Assembly (NCBI GenBank): GCA_016711435.1
Contig: JADJSY010000002.1
Span: 62,001-126,000 of the forward strand
Length of the DNA stretch: 64,000 nt
Direction: 5' to 3'
Source: Lewinellaceae bacterium
GTDB taxonomy: Bacteria > Bacteroidota > Bacteroidia > Chitinophagales > Saprospiraceae
Shown here: piece by piece, positions 10,707 to 18,439 of the stretch
Layout of the letters: the number at the start of each line of letters is the position of its first letter
How positions within the stretch are numbered: position 1 is the stretch's first letter
Made by a program: the position numbers and the translations under genes
The notes under the pieces: model-generated
Databases searched by the model: none
The model's input: the letters and a program-made list of their open reading frames with translations, nothing else
What the model was told of the DNA's origin: nothing

Positions 10707-10714
10707 TACATTTG
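10707..10714 (+). promoter_or_regulatory. Candidate -7 promoter box upstream of deoC
   Basis: TACATTTG fits the Bacteroidota -7 consensus TAnnTTTG. No good TTTG element was seen at the usual distance upstream. It would give a leader of roughly 110 bases before the deoC-like gene, including the hairpin at 10744-10775. Confidence 0.35.
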
Positions 10715-10743
10715 CTCCGAAAAGCCACATGAAAGCGATTTTA

Positions 10744-10775
10744 GGCCCTTCCGTCCGGAACCATGCGGGAGGGCC
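10744..10775 (+). promoter_or_regulatory. Hairpin in the deoC leader
   Basis: GGCCCTTCCG pairs with CGGGAGGGCC (10 bp, one G-U pair) around a 12-base loop. No clear U-tract follows. It could be a leader attenuator or only a leftover terminator. Confidence 0.35.
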
Positions 10776-10834
10776 TCCTTATTTTAAGATCGTACACAAA
10801 AACTTTCCCCATCAGCCAGGCTGCGCATACATTT

Positions 10835-11488
10835 ATGACGGAAATTGCTAAATTGATTGAGCATACCCTGCTGCGACCGGATACAACACTTGCCGACGTT
10901 CGAAGGCTGTGTGAAGAAGCGGTTCAGCACCAGTTTGGGGGCGTATGTATCCCGCCTTTTTTTGTCCGTGATGCCCGGCGTTTACTCGGCGATATGTCGC
11001 GCATACGGGTCGGCACAGTGGTAGGTTTCCCGATGGGTTATACCGGTATTGCCGCAAAAAGTGAAGAAATCAAACGGGCTATCGACGATGGCGCAGATGA
11101 TATCGACGCCGTTATCAATATTGCCGCACTGAAAAGTGATAACTGGAACCATGTCAACCATGATATAGACAGTGTGGCCCGGGCTACGCACCTGCGCGGA
11201 AAAACCCTGAAACTGATCCTGGAATGCGCTCTGCTCACCGAATCAGAAATCAGCAAAGTATGTGAACTCGCGCGCTCCGTGAATGTTACCTGGCTACAAA
11301 CCGGTACCGATATGCACGGACATCCCGCTACGCCGGACATGCTGCGTCAATTGCGTACATTGGCAGATACATCTATCAAACTAAAAGCATCCGGGGGCAT
11401 CCGTACGGCAACAGAAGCAAAAGCCCTGATTGCGGCGGGCGCTGAGCGACTGGGTACTTCTACTGCTATTCAGTTATTGGGATATTAA
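10835..11488 (+). CDS. deoC: Deoxyribose-phosphate aldolase homologue lacking the Schiff-base lysine
   Basis: A 217-residue protein with the DeoC fold over its whole length: LIEHTLLRPD at the N-terminus, VGFPMG at 63-68, DDIDAVINIAALKS at 88-101 (Asp91 matching the catalytic Asp), and KLKASGGIRT near 182-191 (Lys184 matching the second active-site Lys). DeoC cleaves 2-deoxyribose 5-phosphate to glyceraldehyde 3-phosphate and acetaldehyde. The Schiff-base lysine, normally in a VKTSTG motif, is replaced: the sequence reads WLQTGTDMHG with Gln155 at that place. Activity as an aldolase is therefore doubtful. The start at 10835 is chosen because the 24 upstream in-frame codons are unlike the family. 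Confidence 0.85.
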   Translation: MTEIAKLIEHTLLRPDTTLADVRRLCEEAVQHQFGGVCIPPFFVRDARRLLGDMSRIRVGTVVGFPMGYTGIAAKSEEIKRAIDDGADDIDAVINIAALKSDNWNHVNHDIDSVARATHLRGKTLKLILECALLTESEISKVCELARSVNVTWLQTGTDMHGHPATPDMLRQLRTLADTSIKLKASGGIRTATEAKALIAAGAERLGTSTAIQLLGY

Positions 11489-11569
11489 GTAGTTATCGGT
11501 TATTAGTTATTGGTTATCAGTGTTCATAATCAAGCATTTACAAAGAATTTAGCCAAAACTAATTTTGCA
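11489..11569 (+). repeat. Dispersed 70-80 bp repeat, copy 3, ending in a promoter-like box
   Basis: Starts right after the deoC stop codon and matches copies 1 and 2 over most of its length (TTATTGGTTATCAGTG, CAAGCATTTACAAAG). Its downstream end contains TAATTTTG, a match to the Bacteroidota -7 box, about 20 bases before the SPOR gene, so this copy may carry the promoter of SPOR-rodA. Confidence 0.65.
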
Positions 11570-11589
11570 CACCTACCAACCCTTTGATT

Positions 11590-12015
11590 ATGCACGTTCT
11601 GTCAGAAAAATGTTCATTTTCGGTCAAATGCCTGCTATTGGTAGCGGGGCTTTTCGTCGTTTTGGCTACTGCTGCCAATGCGCAGGAAATCCAGGTCAAT
11701 GAAGACCCGAAAATAACGCAGTTGATGCACAACTGGGTAAATAACAACCGGGTGACGCCCCATATTGAAGGCTGGCGCGTTCAGGTGATGGCTTCTACGG
11801 ATCGTCAGCAGGTGGAAGATGGCCGTATGCGTTTCAAGATGTTGTACCCCGAGACGCCTGCAGACTGGATACATGAAAAGCCATACTACAAATTGCGGGT
11901 GGGCGCATTTCGCTCGCGCCTGGAAGCGATGGCTTTTATTGCTCAATTGATAGAATTCCCCGGCGCTTACCCTGCAAGGGATATGCGTATACATCCGCGT
12001 GATTTTTTAGAATAA
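11590..12015 (+). CDS. Exported SPOR-domain-like protein
   Basis: A 141-residue protein with an N-terminal signal peptide (hydrophobic LLLVAGLFVVLATAANAQ, predicted cleavage after the last Ala) and a C-terminal SPOR-like region: WRVQVMASTDRQQVEDG, then YYKLRVGAFRSRLEAMAFI. SPOR domains bind glycan strands lacking stem peptides at division or elongation sites. The ATG at 11590 is used; an in-frame TTG two codons upstream is less likely. The gene ends four bases before rodA, so the two are probably one transcript and act in envelope growth. Confidence 0.8.
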   Translation: MHVLSEKCSFSVKCLLLVAGLFVVLATAANAQEIQVNEDPKITQLMHNWVNNNRVTPHIEGWRVQVMASTDRQQVEDGRMRFKMLYPETPADWIHEKPYYKLRVGAFRSRLEAMAFIAQLIEFPGAYPARDMRIHPRDFLE

Positions 12016-12019
12016 GAAG

Positions 12020-13513
12020 ATGATAACCAGCACCCGACAAACTACTAATCCGGCCGGTGGAGCAGACCTGCTCACACTGGGTCTTTACGTTGCTTTGGTT
12101 ATAATTGGCTGGCTAATGATTTTTGCCGTCAATTACGATCCCAAAGCGCCGTTCAGTTTTTTTGATTTGAGCAATAACACCGGGAAGCAATTGTTTTTTA
12201 TGGTGGTTTGCTTTGCCATGCTTTTCGTCATTATGATGAGCGATTGGGCGTTCTGGCGCACATTTGCCCTTGTTATATACATTTTTTCTTTGCTCCTGCT
12301 GCCAGGCACACTGTTTTTCGGCAGGGAAATAAACGGAGCCAATGCCTGGTATCATATCGGCGGTTTTACCTTTCAACCTGCGGAGATAGCAAAGTTTGGC
12401 ACCTGCTTAGCCATGGCCGCCTACTTGAGTTCAACGGGTGTGGATTTACGGGAATGGCGCAGCCGGATCATCGCTTTCAGTATTTTTTTGGCGCCGGCGA
12501 TCATCATGTCGCCCCTGGTGCAAAACGATACCGGTTCAGCGCTGGTTTTTGTTTCTTTTATGCTGGTCTTGTACCGCGAAGGATTGTCGTCTTCCTGGTA
12601 CCAAATAGGTTTCGGCATCGCTGCCATGGTCATTCTTGGGCTGGTTTTTGATCCGCCTTATGTAGTGGCCTGCTTGCTCGCGGTTACCAATTTCAGGCTT
12701 ATTTCGCGTTTCCGGAAACATATCAGGTGGTGGCTGGCCGGATTTATCGCTCTGTTGCCAGTAACTTACTGGTGGCCGGAAATTGCCGGTTGGGTGCTGC
12801 AACTATGGAATGTCGACCCTGCCGGGATAGACCCGCAACAAATTGATATGGCGGTTATGCTGCCCCATCTGGCATTTTTCGCGGCGTCTTTTTTGCCCAA
12901 TTACCTGAAAAAAAACAGCATGGTTCAAGCGCATTTGCGCACCTGGCTGCTGATGCTGGCAGTGGGCGCTACGCTTGTTTTTGCTGCCAACTTTGCCTGC
13001 TATACCTTGCTCGCTCCGCACCAGCAACAACGGATCAAAACCTGGCTCAAGCCGAATGAAACGGGCGCTGATGCCCGCGGCGCGGCGTACAACCTCCTGC
13101 ATTCCAAAATGGCCATCGGTTCAGGTGGTTTTGCCGGCAAGGGTTTTCTGGATGGAAACATGACCAAACTGAAATACGTACCTGAACAAAGTACGGACTT
13201 CATTTTTTGCACCATCGGCGAAGAGCAGGGCTTTATCGGGGTGGCTGCCATTATCATTGTGTTTTTCTGGTTGTTGCACCGCATTACCGTTCTGGCGGAG
13301 CGCCAGCGTTCCAACTTTTCCCGGATTTATGCCTACTGCGTGGCCGGGGTACTGTTTATCCACGTTCTTATAAACGTCGGCATGACTATGGGCCTGTTCC
13401 CGATCATCGGTATTCCGCTGCCGTTTATTAGTTCCGGCGGGTCTTCGCTGATCGGATTTACGCTGATTATCGGGGTGCTGTTGAAGTTGGATAGTAACCG
13501 GAATCTGGCGTAG
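12020..13513 (+). CDS. rodA: RodA/FtsW-family peptidoglycan glycosyltransferase
   Basis: A 497-residue polytopic membrane protein of the SEDS family. The C-terminal signature GLFPIIGIPLPFISSGGSS is clear, and earlier family segments are present (GANAWYHIGGFTFQPAEIAKF; STDFIFCTIGEEQGFIG). SEDS proteins polymerise lipid II with a partner class B PBP and RodA drives lateral wall growth. It is longer than the enterobacterial protein (about 370), with additional membrane segments in the middle (residues about 185-300). It follows the SPOR gene by four bases. The context favours RodA over FtsW because no division genes are nearby. Confidence 0.9.
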   Translation: MITSTRQTTNPAGGADLLTLGLYVALVIIGWLMIFAVNYDPKAPFSFFDLSNNTGKQLFFMVVCFAMLFVIMMSDWAFWRTFALVIYIFSLLLLPGTLFFGREINGANAWYHIGGFTFQPAEIAKFGTCLAMAAYLSSTGVDLREWRSRIIAFSIFLAPAIIMSPLVQNDTGSALVFVSFMLVLYREGLSSSWYQIGFGIAAMVILGLVFDPPYVVACLLAVTNFRLISRFRKHIRWWLAGFIALLPVTYWWPEIAGWVLQLWNVDPAGIDPQQIDMAVMLPHLAFFAASFLPNYLKKNSMVQAHLRTWLLMLAVGATLVFAANFACYTLLAPHQQQRIKTWLKPNETGADARGAAYNLLHSKMAIGSGGFAGKGFLDGNMTKLKYVPEQSTDFIFCTIGEEQGFIGVAAIIIVFFWLLHRITVLAERQRSNFSRIYAYCVAGVLFIHVLINVGMTMGLFPIIGIPLPFISSGGSSLIGFTLIIGVLLKLDSNRNLA

Positions 13514-13881
13514 GGCTTGAGGGAGGTTAGAAGGGTAAAATAGGATAGGTGTAATGCTCTTTGTTGTTTTATGGTAGGGAAATTGATTTGTGGTAAAAAA
13601 AGGAGATAGGAGACTCTAGAAATGCTTACTTTGCAATTTAATAAGTAAGTGTGCAAAATTAGTTTTTAAATTGTAAATTGTTACAACAAACCGAAACAAA
13701 ACGGAAATATTATGGGCGATGACAAAATGGAGATCAGTTGGTGCAGGCTATTTTGAGCTTGGTCCGCGACGAATGTGAAGGGTTGTAAAACCATTCCCGG
13801 GAGCAATCAAGGCCTATGGCTTGCAACGTTGATTGCATTACCTTTGAATTCCATTTGATTCTTCCTCTAATCGCTTCATTT
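13514..13881 (+). other. Intergenic stretch without a recognised gene
   Basis: A 368-base gap. It contains the motif GTGTGCAAAATTAGTTTTT (about 13648), shared with the loci at 11556-11576 and 17954-17972. A very short reading stretch (QLVQAILSLVRDECEGL then stop, near 13738-13790) could be the tail of a decayed gene, but no family is recognised. Confidence 0.4.
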
Positions 13882-14489
13882 ATGTCAAAAGAAATTTTAC
13901 CCGAACCTTATGACGGCTTGCTCGCCCGAATCGGCGAGCTCCTCACAACCCAGCGGAGGCAGGTGTATCAAACCATAAACACCACCTTGCTAAAAACCTA
14001 CTGGGAAATCGGTAGGCATATCGTCGAGTTTGAACAAGGCGGACAAAAGAGTGCTGTTTATGGGAAGGAACTGCTAAAAAAACTAGCAAAGGATCTTACG
14101 AGGAGTTATGGAAAAGGATTCAGTCAAAGTAATGTCTATTATATGCGGCAGTTCTACCTCCAATTTCAAATTTTCCAGACACTGTCTGGAAAATTGCACT
14201 GGGCACACTACTGCGAACTTTTGAAACTTGATGACGATCTTGAGCGCAACTTTTACCTCAAGCAATGCGAATATGAAGGATGGACTGTCAGGGAATTGCG
14301 TCGACAAATGGACTCGCTGCTTTTCCATCGTCGACAACGAACCCATCGGTATCCAATATAAAATCAAATTTAGCCATTGAATATGCGCTTGGCGGCCTTT
14401 CTACACAAATCTTCGTCACCCGTTACCAACTCTATCTCCCATCCCGCACCCTCCTCGAAGAAAAACTGCGGCTCCTGCTTGAAGCATGA
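13882..14489 (+). pseudogene. DUF1016 (YhcG-like) nuclease remnant with the catalytic core deleted
   Basis: The N-terminal 150 residues match the DUF1016 N-terminal domain: TTLLKTYWEIGRHIVEFEQG, YGKGFSQSNVYYMRQFY, and GWTVRELRRQMDSLLFHR. The frame then stops at 14361. In another frame, directly after, 14370-14489 encodes the typical family C-terminus, NLAIEYALGGLSTQIFVTRY followed by QLYLPSRTLLEEKLR. Intact members are about 340-380 residues with a PDDEXK-type nuclease domain between these parts; here that domain is missing, so the gene has lost its core and a reading frame. DUF1016 proteins are found near restriction systems and mobile DNA, but no partner is seen. The terminal TGA overlaps the tgt start (ATGA). 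Confidence 0.8.
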
Positions 14490-15616
14490 AATTTGACCTA
14501 ACCCATACCGACCCCAACTCCTCCGCCCGCGCCGGCCTGCTCCAAACCGACCACGGCGCGATCGAAACCCCCATTTTTATGCCCGTCGGCACCGCTGCCA
14601 CGGTGAAAGCCGTACACCAGCACGAACTCCGCGACGATATCCGGGCGCAGATATGCCTCGGCAACACCTATCACCTGTACCTGCGGCCCGGACTGGAAGT
14701 GCTGCAAAAAGCGGGCGGCATACACCGGTTCAACGGCTGGCAAGGCCCGGTGCTGACGGACAGTGGCGGTTTTCAGGTGCATTCCCTGGCGCATCGCCGC
14801 AAGATCAAGGAAGAAGGCGTCACATTTCAAAGCCATATCGACGGCTCCAAACATACGTTCACTCCGGAAGGCGTGATGGACATTCAGCGTGTGATCGGGG
14901 CGGACATCATCATGGCATTCGACGAATGTACGCCGTATCCCTGCGAATGGGACTACGCCAAAAAGTCGATGGAGCTCACCCACCGCTGGCTGGCGCGCTG
15001 CATCGAACGTTTCGACAACACGGAACCTTTGTACGGTTACCAACAGACGTTTTTCCCGATCGTGCAGGGCAGTACCTACCCCGAATTGCGCAAAATATCA
15101 GCGGAAACCATCGCCTCATTCGGGCGGGAAGGCAACGCCATCGGCGGACTTTCCGTCGGCGAACCCGTGGAAGACATGTACGCCATGACTGAATTGGTGA
15201 CGGATATTTTGCCCAAAGACAAGCCCCGCTATCTGATGGGTGTTGGAACGCCGGAAAACGTACTCGAAGGTATTGCCAGGGGTATTGATATGTTCGACTG
15301 TGTGCTGCCTACCCGCAATGCGCGGCATGGTATGTTGTACACTGGCGAAGGCATCATCAATATCCGGAACAACAAATGGCGCGAAGATTTTACGGCCATT
15401 GACCCCGATAGCCCCGTAAAAACCAGCACCACCCATTCGAGGGCCTATTTGCGGCACCTTTTTGTGAACAACGAAATCCTTGGGATGCAACTGGCTACCC
15501 TGCAAAACCTGGGCTTTTTCCTGTGGTTGGTCAAAGAAGCGCGGGCACAGATACTCGCGGGCACTTTTTTGAACTGGAAAAATCAGATGGTGAAAAAGGT
15601 AAGCACGAGGCTTTAA
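14486..15616 (+). CDS. tgt: Queuine/preQ1 tRNA-guanine transglycosylase
   Basis: A 376-residue protein of normal Tgt length. It exchanges guanine-34 for a queuine precursor in GUN-anticodon tRNAs. Conserved parts are the TDSGGFQ motif with Asp92 (general base position), GGLSVGEP, and MFDCVLPTRNARHG with the Asp271 nucleophile. The zinc site is absent. Canonical Tgt has three Cys (CxCxxC) shortly before SRAYL and a His in the following helix; here the segment reads DPDSPVKTSTTHSRAYL with no Cys, and the His position is Gln340 (ATLQN). Loss of the Cys ligands may be common in Bacteroidota, from memory; the His loss I cannot judge. The start overlaps the end of the DUF1016 remnant. Confidence 0.93.
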   Translation: MKFDLTHTDPNSSARAGLLQTDHGAIETPIFMPVGTAATVKAVHQHELRDDIRAQICLGNTYHLYLRPGLEVLQKAGGIHRFNGWQGPVLTDSGGFQVHSLAHRRKIKEEGVTFQSHIDGSKHTFTPEGVMDIQRVIGADIIMAFDECTPYPCEWDYAKKSMELTHRWLARCIERFDNTEPLYGYQQTFFPIVQGSTYPELRKISAETIASFGREGNAIGGLSVGEPVEDMYAMTELVTDILPKDKPRYLMGVGTPENVLEGIARGIDMFDCVLPTRNARHGMLYTGEGIINIRNNKWREDFTAIDPDSPVKTSTTHSRAYLRHLFVNNEILGMQLATLQNLGFFLWLVKEARAQILAGTFLNWKNQMVKKVSTRL

Positions 15617-15885
15617 GAGAAGTGAGAAGTGAGAGGTGAGAAGTGAGAAATGTCCCGTTTGGCGGCTCGGCGGTTTTTGGTATCGTTTTTCAGACCTGGA
15701 ATCGTGAGTGGTGAATCGTGAGTGGCATCCAGTTAAGAATTATTGAGTTCCTTCTTTCAACTGGATGCCACTCACGACTCACGATTCACCACTCACGATT
15801 CCAGGCCTGAAAACGTCAACCGCCGAGCCGCCAAACGGGACGCCTCTCACCACCCTCTCACCTCTCACTTCTCACCTCTCTCTAG
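15617..15885. repeat. Long inverted repeat with about 125-bp arms after tgt
   Basis: The left arm (about 15618-15739) contains GTGAGAGGTGAGAAGTGAG, GTCCCGTTTGGCGGCTCGG and GGAATCGTGAGTGGTGAATC. The right arm (about 15757-15882) is its reverse complement with scattered mismatches and small gaps. The spacer is under 20 bases. As RNA it would fold into a very long hairpin. The left-arm words recur at 54082-54190, so it belongs to a dispersed family. Confidence 0.85.
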
Positions 15886-16155
15886 GCTCGGGCAGCGTTT
15901 TCACAAGTTAAAACCTCTAAGTCCTGAAAACCTTAACACATTGACCAAAATATGATTTGCCACAAAGCCGTTTTTGGCCGGTATCTGTCATTGGGTAGTT
16001 AAATTTTTGACTTCCAGGGGTTGAAATGTGCAGAAAAATTCTTCATGCATTCGGAAAAACGTACCTTCGCCCACTTGAAAATGAGTGGGCAGGTATAGTT
16101 GGCCCAATTAAAATTGTACGCTGTTCTTATTCTAACAATTATGGTTCGTCTGTTT

Positions 16156-17202
16156 ATGAAAAAAACGTTTTTACACCTTTCTGTCTGCTGCGCGATTTTG
16201 CTGTCGGTGGTGACCGCGCACGCACAGGATATCCACTTTTCCCAGTTCTATCAAAGCCCGCTCAACCTGAACCCTGCCATGACAGGGGTGATGAACTGTA
16301 ACCACCGCTTAGTGGCCAACTACCGCAACCAGTGGGCTTCCATCCTCAAGAAAAATGCCTATAATACCTATTCCGTCTCTTACGATCAGAAACTGCCCGT
16401 AGGCCGTTACGACTATTTTGGAATAGGCGGCACCCTGTGGGGCGATAAGGCAGGCGCTTCTGAATTTGCAACCATCCAGGCCCGGCTTTCCGGTTCTTAT
16501 GCCAAAAAAATGGGCGGATACCGCAAAAAAGCGCACTACCTGGTTTTGGGCGCCGACGTCGGCCTCAGCCAGCGCAGCATCAACAGCGCCAACCTGCAAT
16601 GGCCGCAACAGAACAACGGCAACGGTGTGTTTGATCCGACCCTTCCCGGCGACGTGATCGACGATCCGAACTTCCTTTTTGTCGACCTCTCCGCAGGCGC
16701 CTTGTGGTTCAGCGTATTGGGCAATGACAACAACTTCTATTTCGGCGGCGCATTCAGCCACCTCAACCGGGCGAATCAATCCTTCGAGAACCAGAACATT
16801 CCTTTGTATTCCAAATTCACCTTCCACGCGGGCGGCGAATTTATGAATGGCAAAAAATTCGGTATGGTTCCGGGTGTCGTCACTTTTTTCCAGGGACCAT
16901 CCTGGCAGGTAAATGTGGGTAACTCCTTCAAGTTCCTGCTCGGCAACAGCCGCCGCTACCACCAGGCTTTCCAGATCGGCGCCTGGGCGCGTTTGGCTAA
17001 CCGCCTCGACGACGGCAAACTGATGGATGCGATCATCCTCAGCACCCGTTTCGATTACGAACAATTCAACATCGGTTTCAGTTACGACATCAATACCTCC
17101 AGCCTGTACACGGCCTCCAATGGCAACGGCGCCTTTGAATTCTCGCTGATCTACAAGATATGCGGTCCGGAACGTCGTGGTGTGTACTGCCCGAATTTCT
17201 AA
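16156..17202 (+). CDS. PorP/SprF family type IX secretion membrane protein
   Basis: A 348-residue protein with a signal peptide (MKKTFLHLSVCCAILLSVV ending at AHAQ) followed by the diagnostic N-terminus DIHFSQFYQSPLNLNPAMTG and a series of outer-membrane beta strands (YFGIGGTLWGDKAG, NFYFGGAFSHLNRANQSF). PorP/SprF proteins are T9SS-associated outer-membrane proteins needed for secretion or attachment of particular substrates, such as SprB in gliding bacteria. The start at 16156 is chosen because the signal peptide begins there. A TACCTTCG box at 16062-16069 could be its -7 element. No SprE or large adhesin is adjacent, but the big secreted proteins at 26-54 kb are candidate clients. Confidence 0.92.
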   Translation: MKKTFLHLSVCCAILLSVVTAHAQDIHFSQFYQSPLNLNPAMTGVMNCNHRLVANYRNQWASILKKNAYNTYSVSYDQKLPVGRYDYFGIGGTLWGDKAGASEFATIQARLSGSYAKKMGGYRKKAHYLVLGADVGLSQRSINSANLQWPQQNNGNGVFDPTLPGDVIDDPNFLFVDLSAGALWFSVLGNDNNFYFGGAFSHLNRANQSFENQNIPLYSKFTFHAGGEFMNGKKFGMVPGVVTFFQGPSWQVNVGNSFKFLLGNSRRYHQAFQIGAWARLANRLDDGKLMDAIILSTRFDYEQFNIGFSYDINTSSLYTASNGNGAFEFSLIYKICGPERRGVYCPNF

Positions 17203-17249
17203 AGGAGATGTTGATCTGACCTGAATCACCGTTTAAACAGAGAAAACTT

Positions 17250-17720
17250 ATGTTTGGTAACAGCAAAAACACGGAAGAACCCAAGAAAACGACCACTACT
17301 ACCCCTTCCGGCGCCTTGAATGTACTGGTAAAAGGAACAGTTTTGGAAGGTACGCTTCGTTGCGAAAGCGATCTGCGGGTAGACGGTACCATAAAAGGAA
17401 AGCTGATCTGCCAGGCGAAAATAATCATCGGCCCTACGGGATCCGTAGATGGCGAGATACATTGCCAAAACGCAGTGGTGGAAGGCAGTTTTAAAGGAAA
17501 ACTGACGGTGACGGAGCTCCTGAACGTGCGCGAAACCGCAGAAGTAGACGGCGAAATCAACACCAACAAACTCATCGTTCAGAGTGGCGCCAAGTTTAAT
17601 GTCGCCTGCAAGATGGAAATTGGCGCTGCCAACGGCACAGTCAAGAACTTTGAAGCTAAACCTGCTGAAAATGTCGCTGCCAAAGTTGTCGCCGGAGGAA
17701 AACCGGAAGTCCGCAATTAG
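17250..17720 (+). CDS. Bactofilin (polymer-forming cytoskeletal protein)
   Basis: A 156-residue protein with a low-complexity N-terminus and a central right-handed beta-helix of bactofilin repeats, for example CESDLRVDGTIKGKLICQAK and GSVDGEIHCQNAVVEGSFKG (residues about 35-125), then an Ala/Lys-rich tail. Bactofilins self-assemble without nucleotide into filaments at the membrane and help to set cell shape. It lies 47 bases after porP and its last 50 bases overlap the atpZ-like gene, suggesting one transcript with the ATPase-associated genes downstream. Confidence 0.92.
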   Translation: MFGNSKNTEEPKKTTTTTPSGALNVLVKGTVLEGTLRCESDLRVDGTIKGKLICQAKIIIGPTGSVDGEIHCQNAVVEGSFKGKLTVTELLNVRETAEVDGEINTNKLIVQSGAKFNVACKMEIGAANGTVKNFEAKPAENVAAKVVAGGKPEVRN

Positions 17721-17904
17721 GGCTACTGCCAAATACAGCGGTATGGCTTTCCAGTTGCTCGCGGCTTGCCTCGCCGGGGTTTTTATCGGACGATGGCTGG
17801 ACGAACGTATGGGTATGGAACGCCCGCTTTGGGCCGTCAGTCTGACCGTGCTGTTTATGATCGCCTCGCTCTACGCGCTTTACAGGCAATTATTAAAAGA
17901 ATAA
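17671..17904 (+). CDS. AtpZ/AtpI family small membrane protein
   Basis: A 77-residue protein with two transmembrane segments. The family pattern is KYSGMAFQLLAACLAGVFIG, then RWLDER before the second helix. AtpZ-like proteins accompany F1Fo ATP synthase genes and are thought to help assembly or Mg/Ca transport. The ATG at 17671 is used, inside the bactofilin gene in another frame. A later ATG at 17743 would cut into the first helix. No F1Fo subunit gene is seen downstream, where a small membrane protein and DinB follow. Confidence 0.75.
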   Translation: MSLPKLSPEENRKSAIRATAKYSGMAFQLLAACLAGVFIGRWLDERMGMERPLWAVSLTVLFMIASLYALYRQLLKE

Positions 17905-17953
17905 ATAGTTGGGATATTGAGATATTTGCATCTCGGTATCCCAATTTTTTTAA

Positions 17954-17972
17954 GTAGGTGTGCAAAATTAGT
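17954..17972 (+). repeat. Copy of the TAGGTGTGCAAAATTAGT motif
   Basis: The same word occurs in reverse at the end of dispersed-repeat copy 3 (11558-11576) and, shortened, near 13648. Read on the minus strand it contains TAATTTTG, the -7 consensus, but no minus-strand gene follows here. Confidence 0.5.
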
Positions 17973-18051
17973 CAATACGAAATCTTTTGTAACTCATTGA
18001 TTTACATTGCTTTTTGCCCTTTGCGATTTTGCCCTTTTACTTATTTCCAAT

Positions 18052-18432
18052 ATGCAATCAAAGGTATTTTTTCTTTACCTCGCCTATACCACCCTCGCAG
18101 TATCGGCAATGCTCGCGCTGCTTCATACCCTGCTGCCGCAAACGCAGGCGTACTGGAAACTTTCCATGGCCTCCGTACTCTTGTTTGTGGCCGTATGCGC
18201 CGGACTTTTTTTTGCCGGACAAAGCGCTGCGGCGAGCAAAAACAAATTAGCCTTTAATAACCTCATTACCATTTCTGTTTTTGGCAAAATGGTCTTGTCT
18301 GTGCTGTTCCTTTTTTTATACCGGGAAATGGAAAAACCCACAGACAACTGGTTTGTCGGTATCTTTTTATTTTGCTACGTCGTCTACACCGGATTCGAAG
18401 TGTGGTTTATGACGCGGCTCGCGAAAATGTAA
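18052..18432 (+). CDS. Small four-helix membrane protein, unknown
   Basis: A 126-residue, strongly hydrophobic protein with about four membrane segments (VFFLYLAYTTLAVSAMLALL; LLFVAVCAGLFFAG; SVFGKMVLSVLFLFLY; FVGIFLFCYVVYTGFEVWF). No family is assigned. The position after atpZ suggests an AtpI-like accessory protein of the ATP synthase, but that is inference from order only. The start at 18052 is the first ATG before the first membrane helix. The gene ends eight bases before dinB-like. Confidence 0.6.
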   Translation: MQSKVFFLYLAYTTLAVSAMLALLHTLLPQTQAYWKLSMASVLLFVAVCAGLFFAGQSAAASKNKLAFNNLITISVFGKMVLSVLFLFLYREMEKPTDNWFVGIFLFCYVVYTGFEVWFMTRLAKM

Positions 18433-18439
18433 CGCTGCG

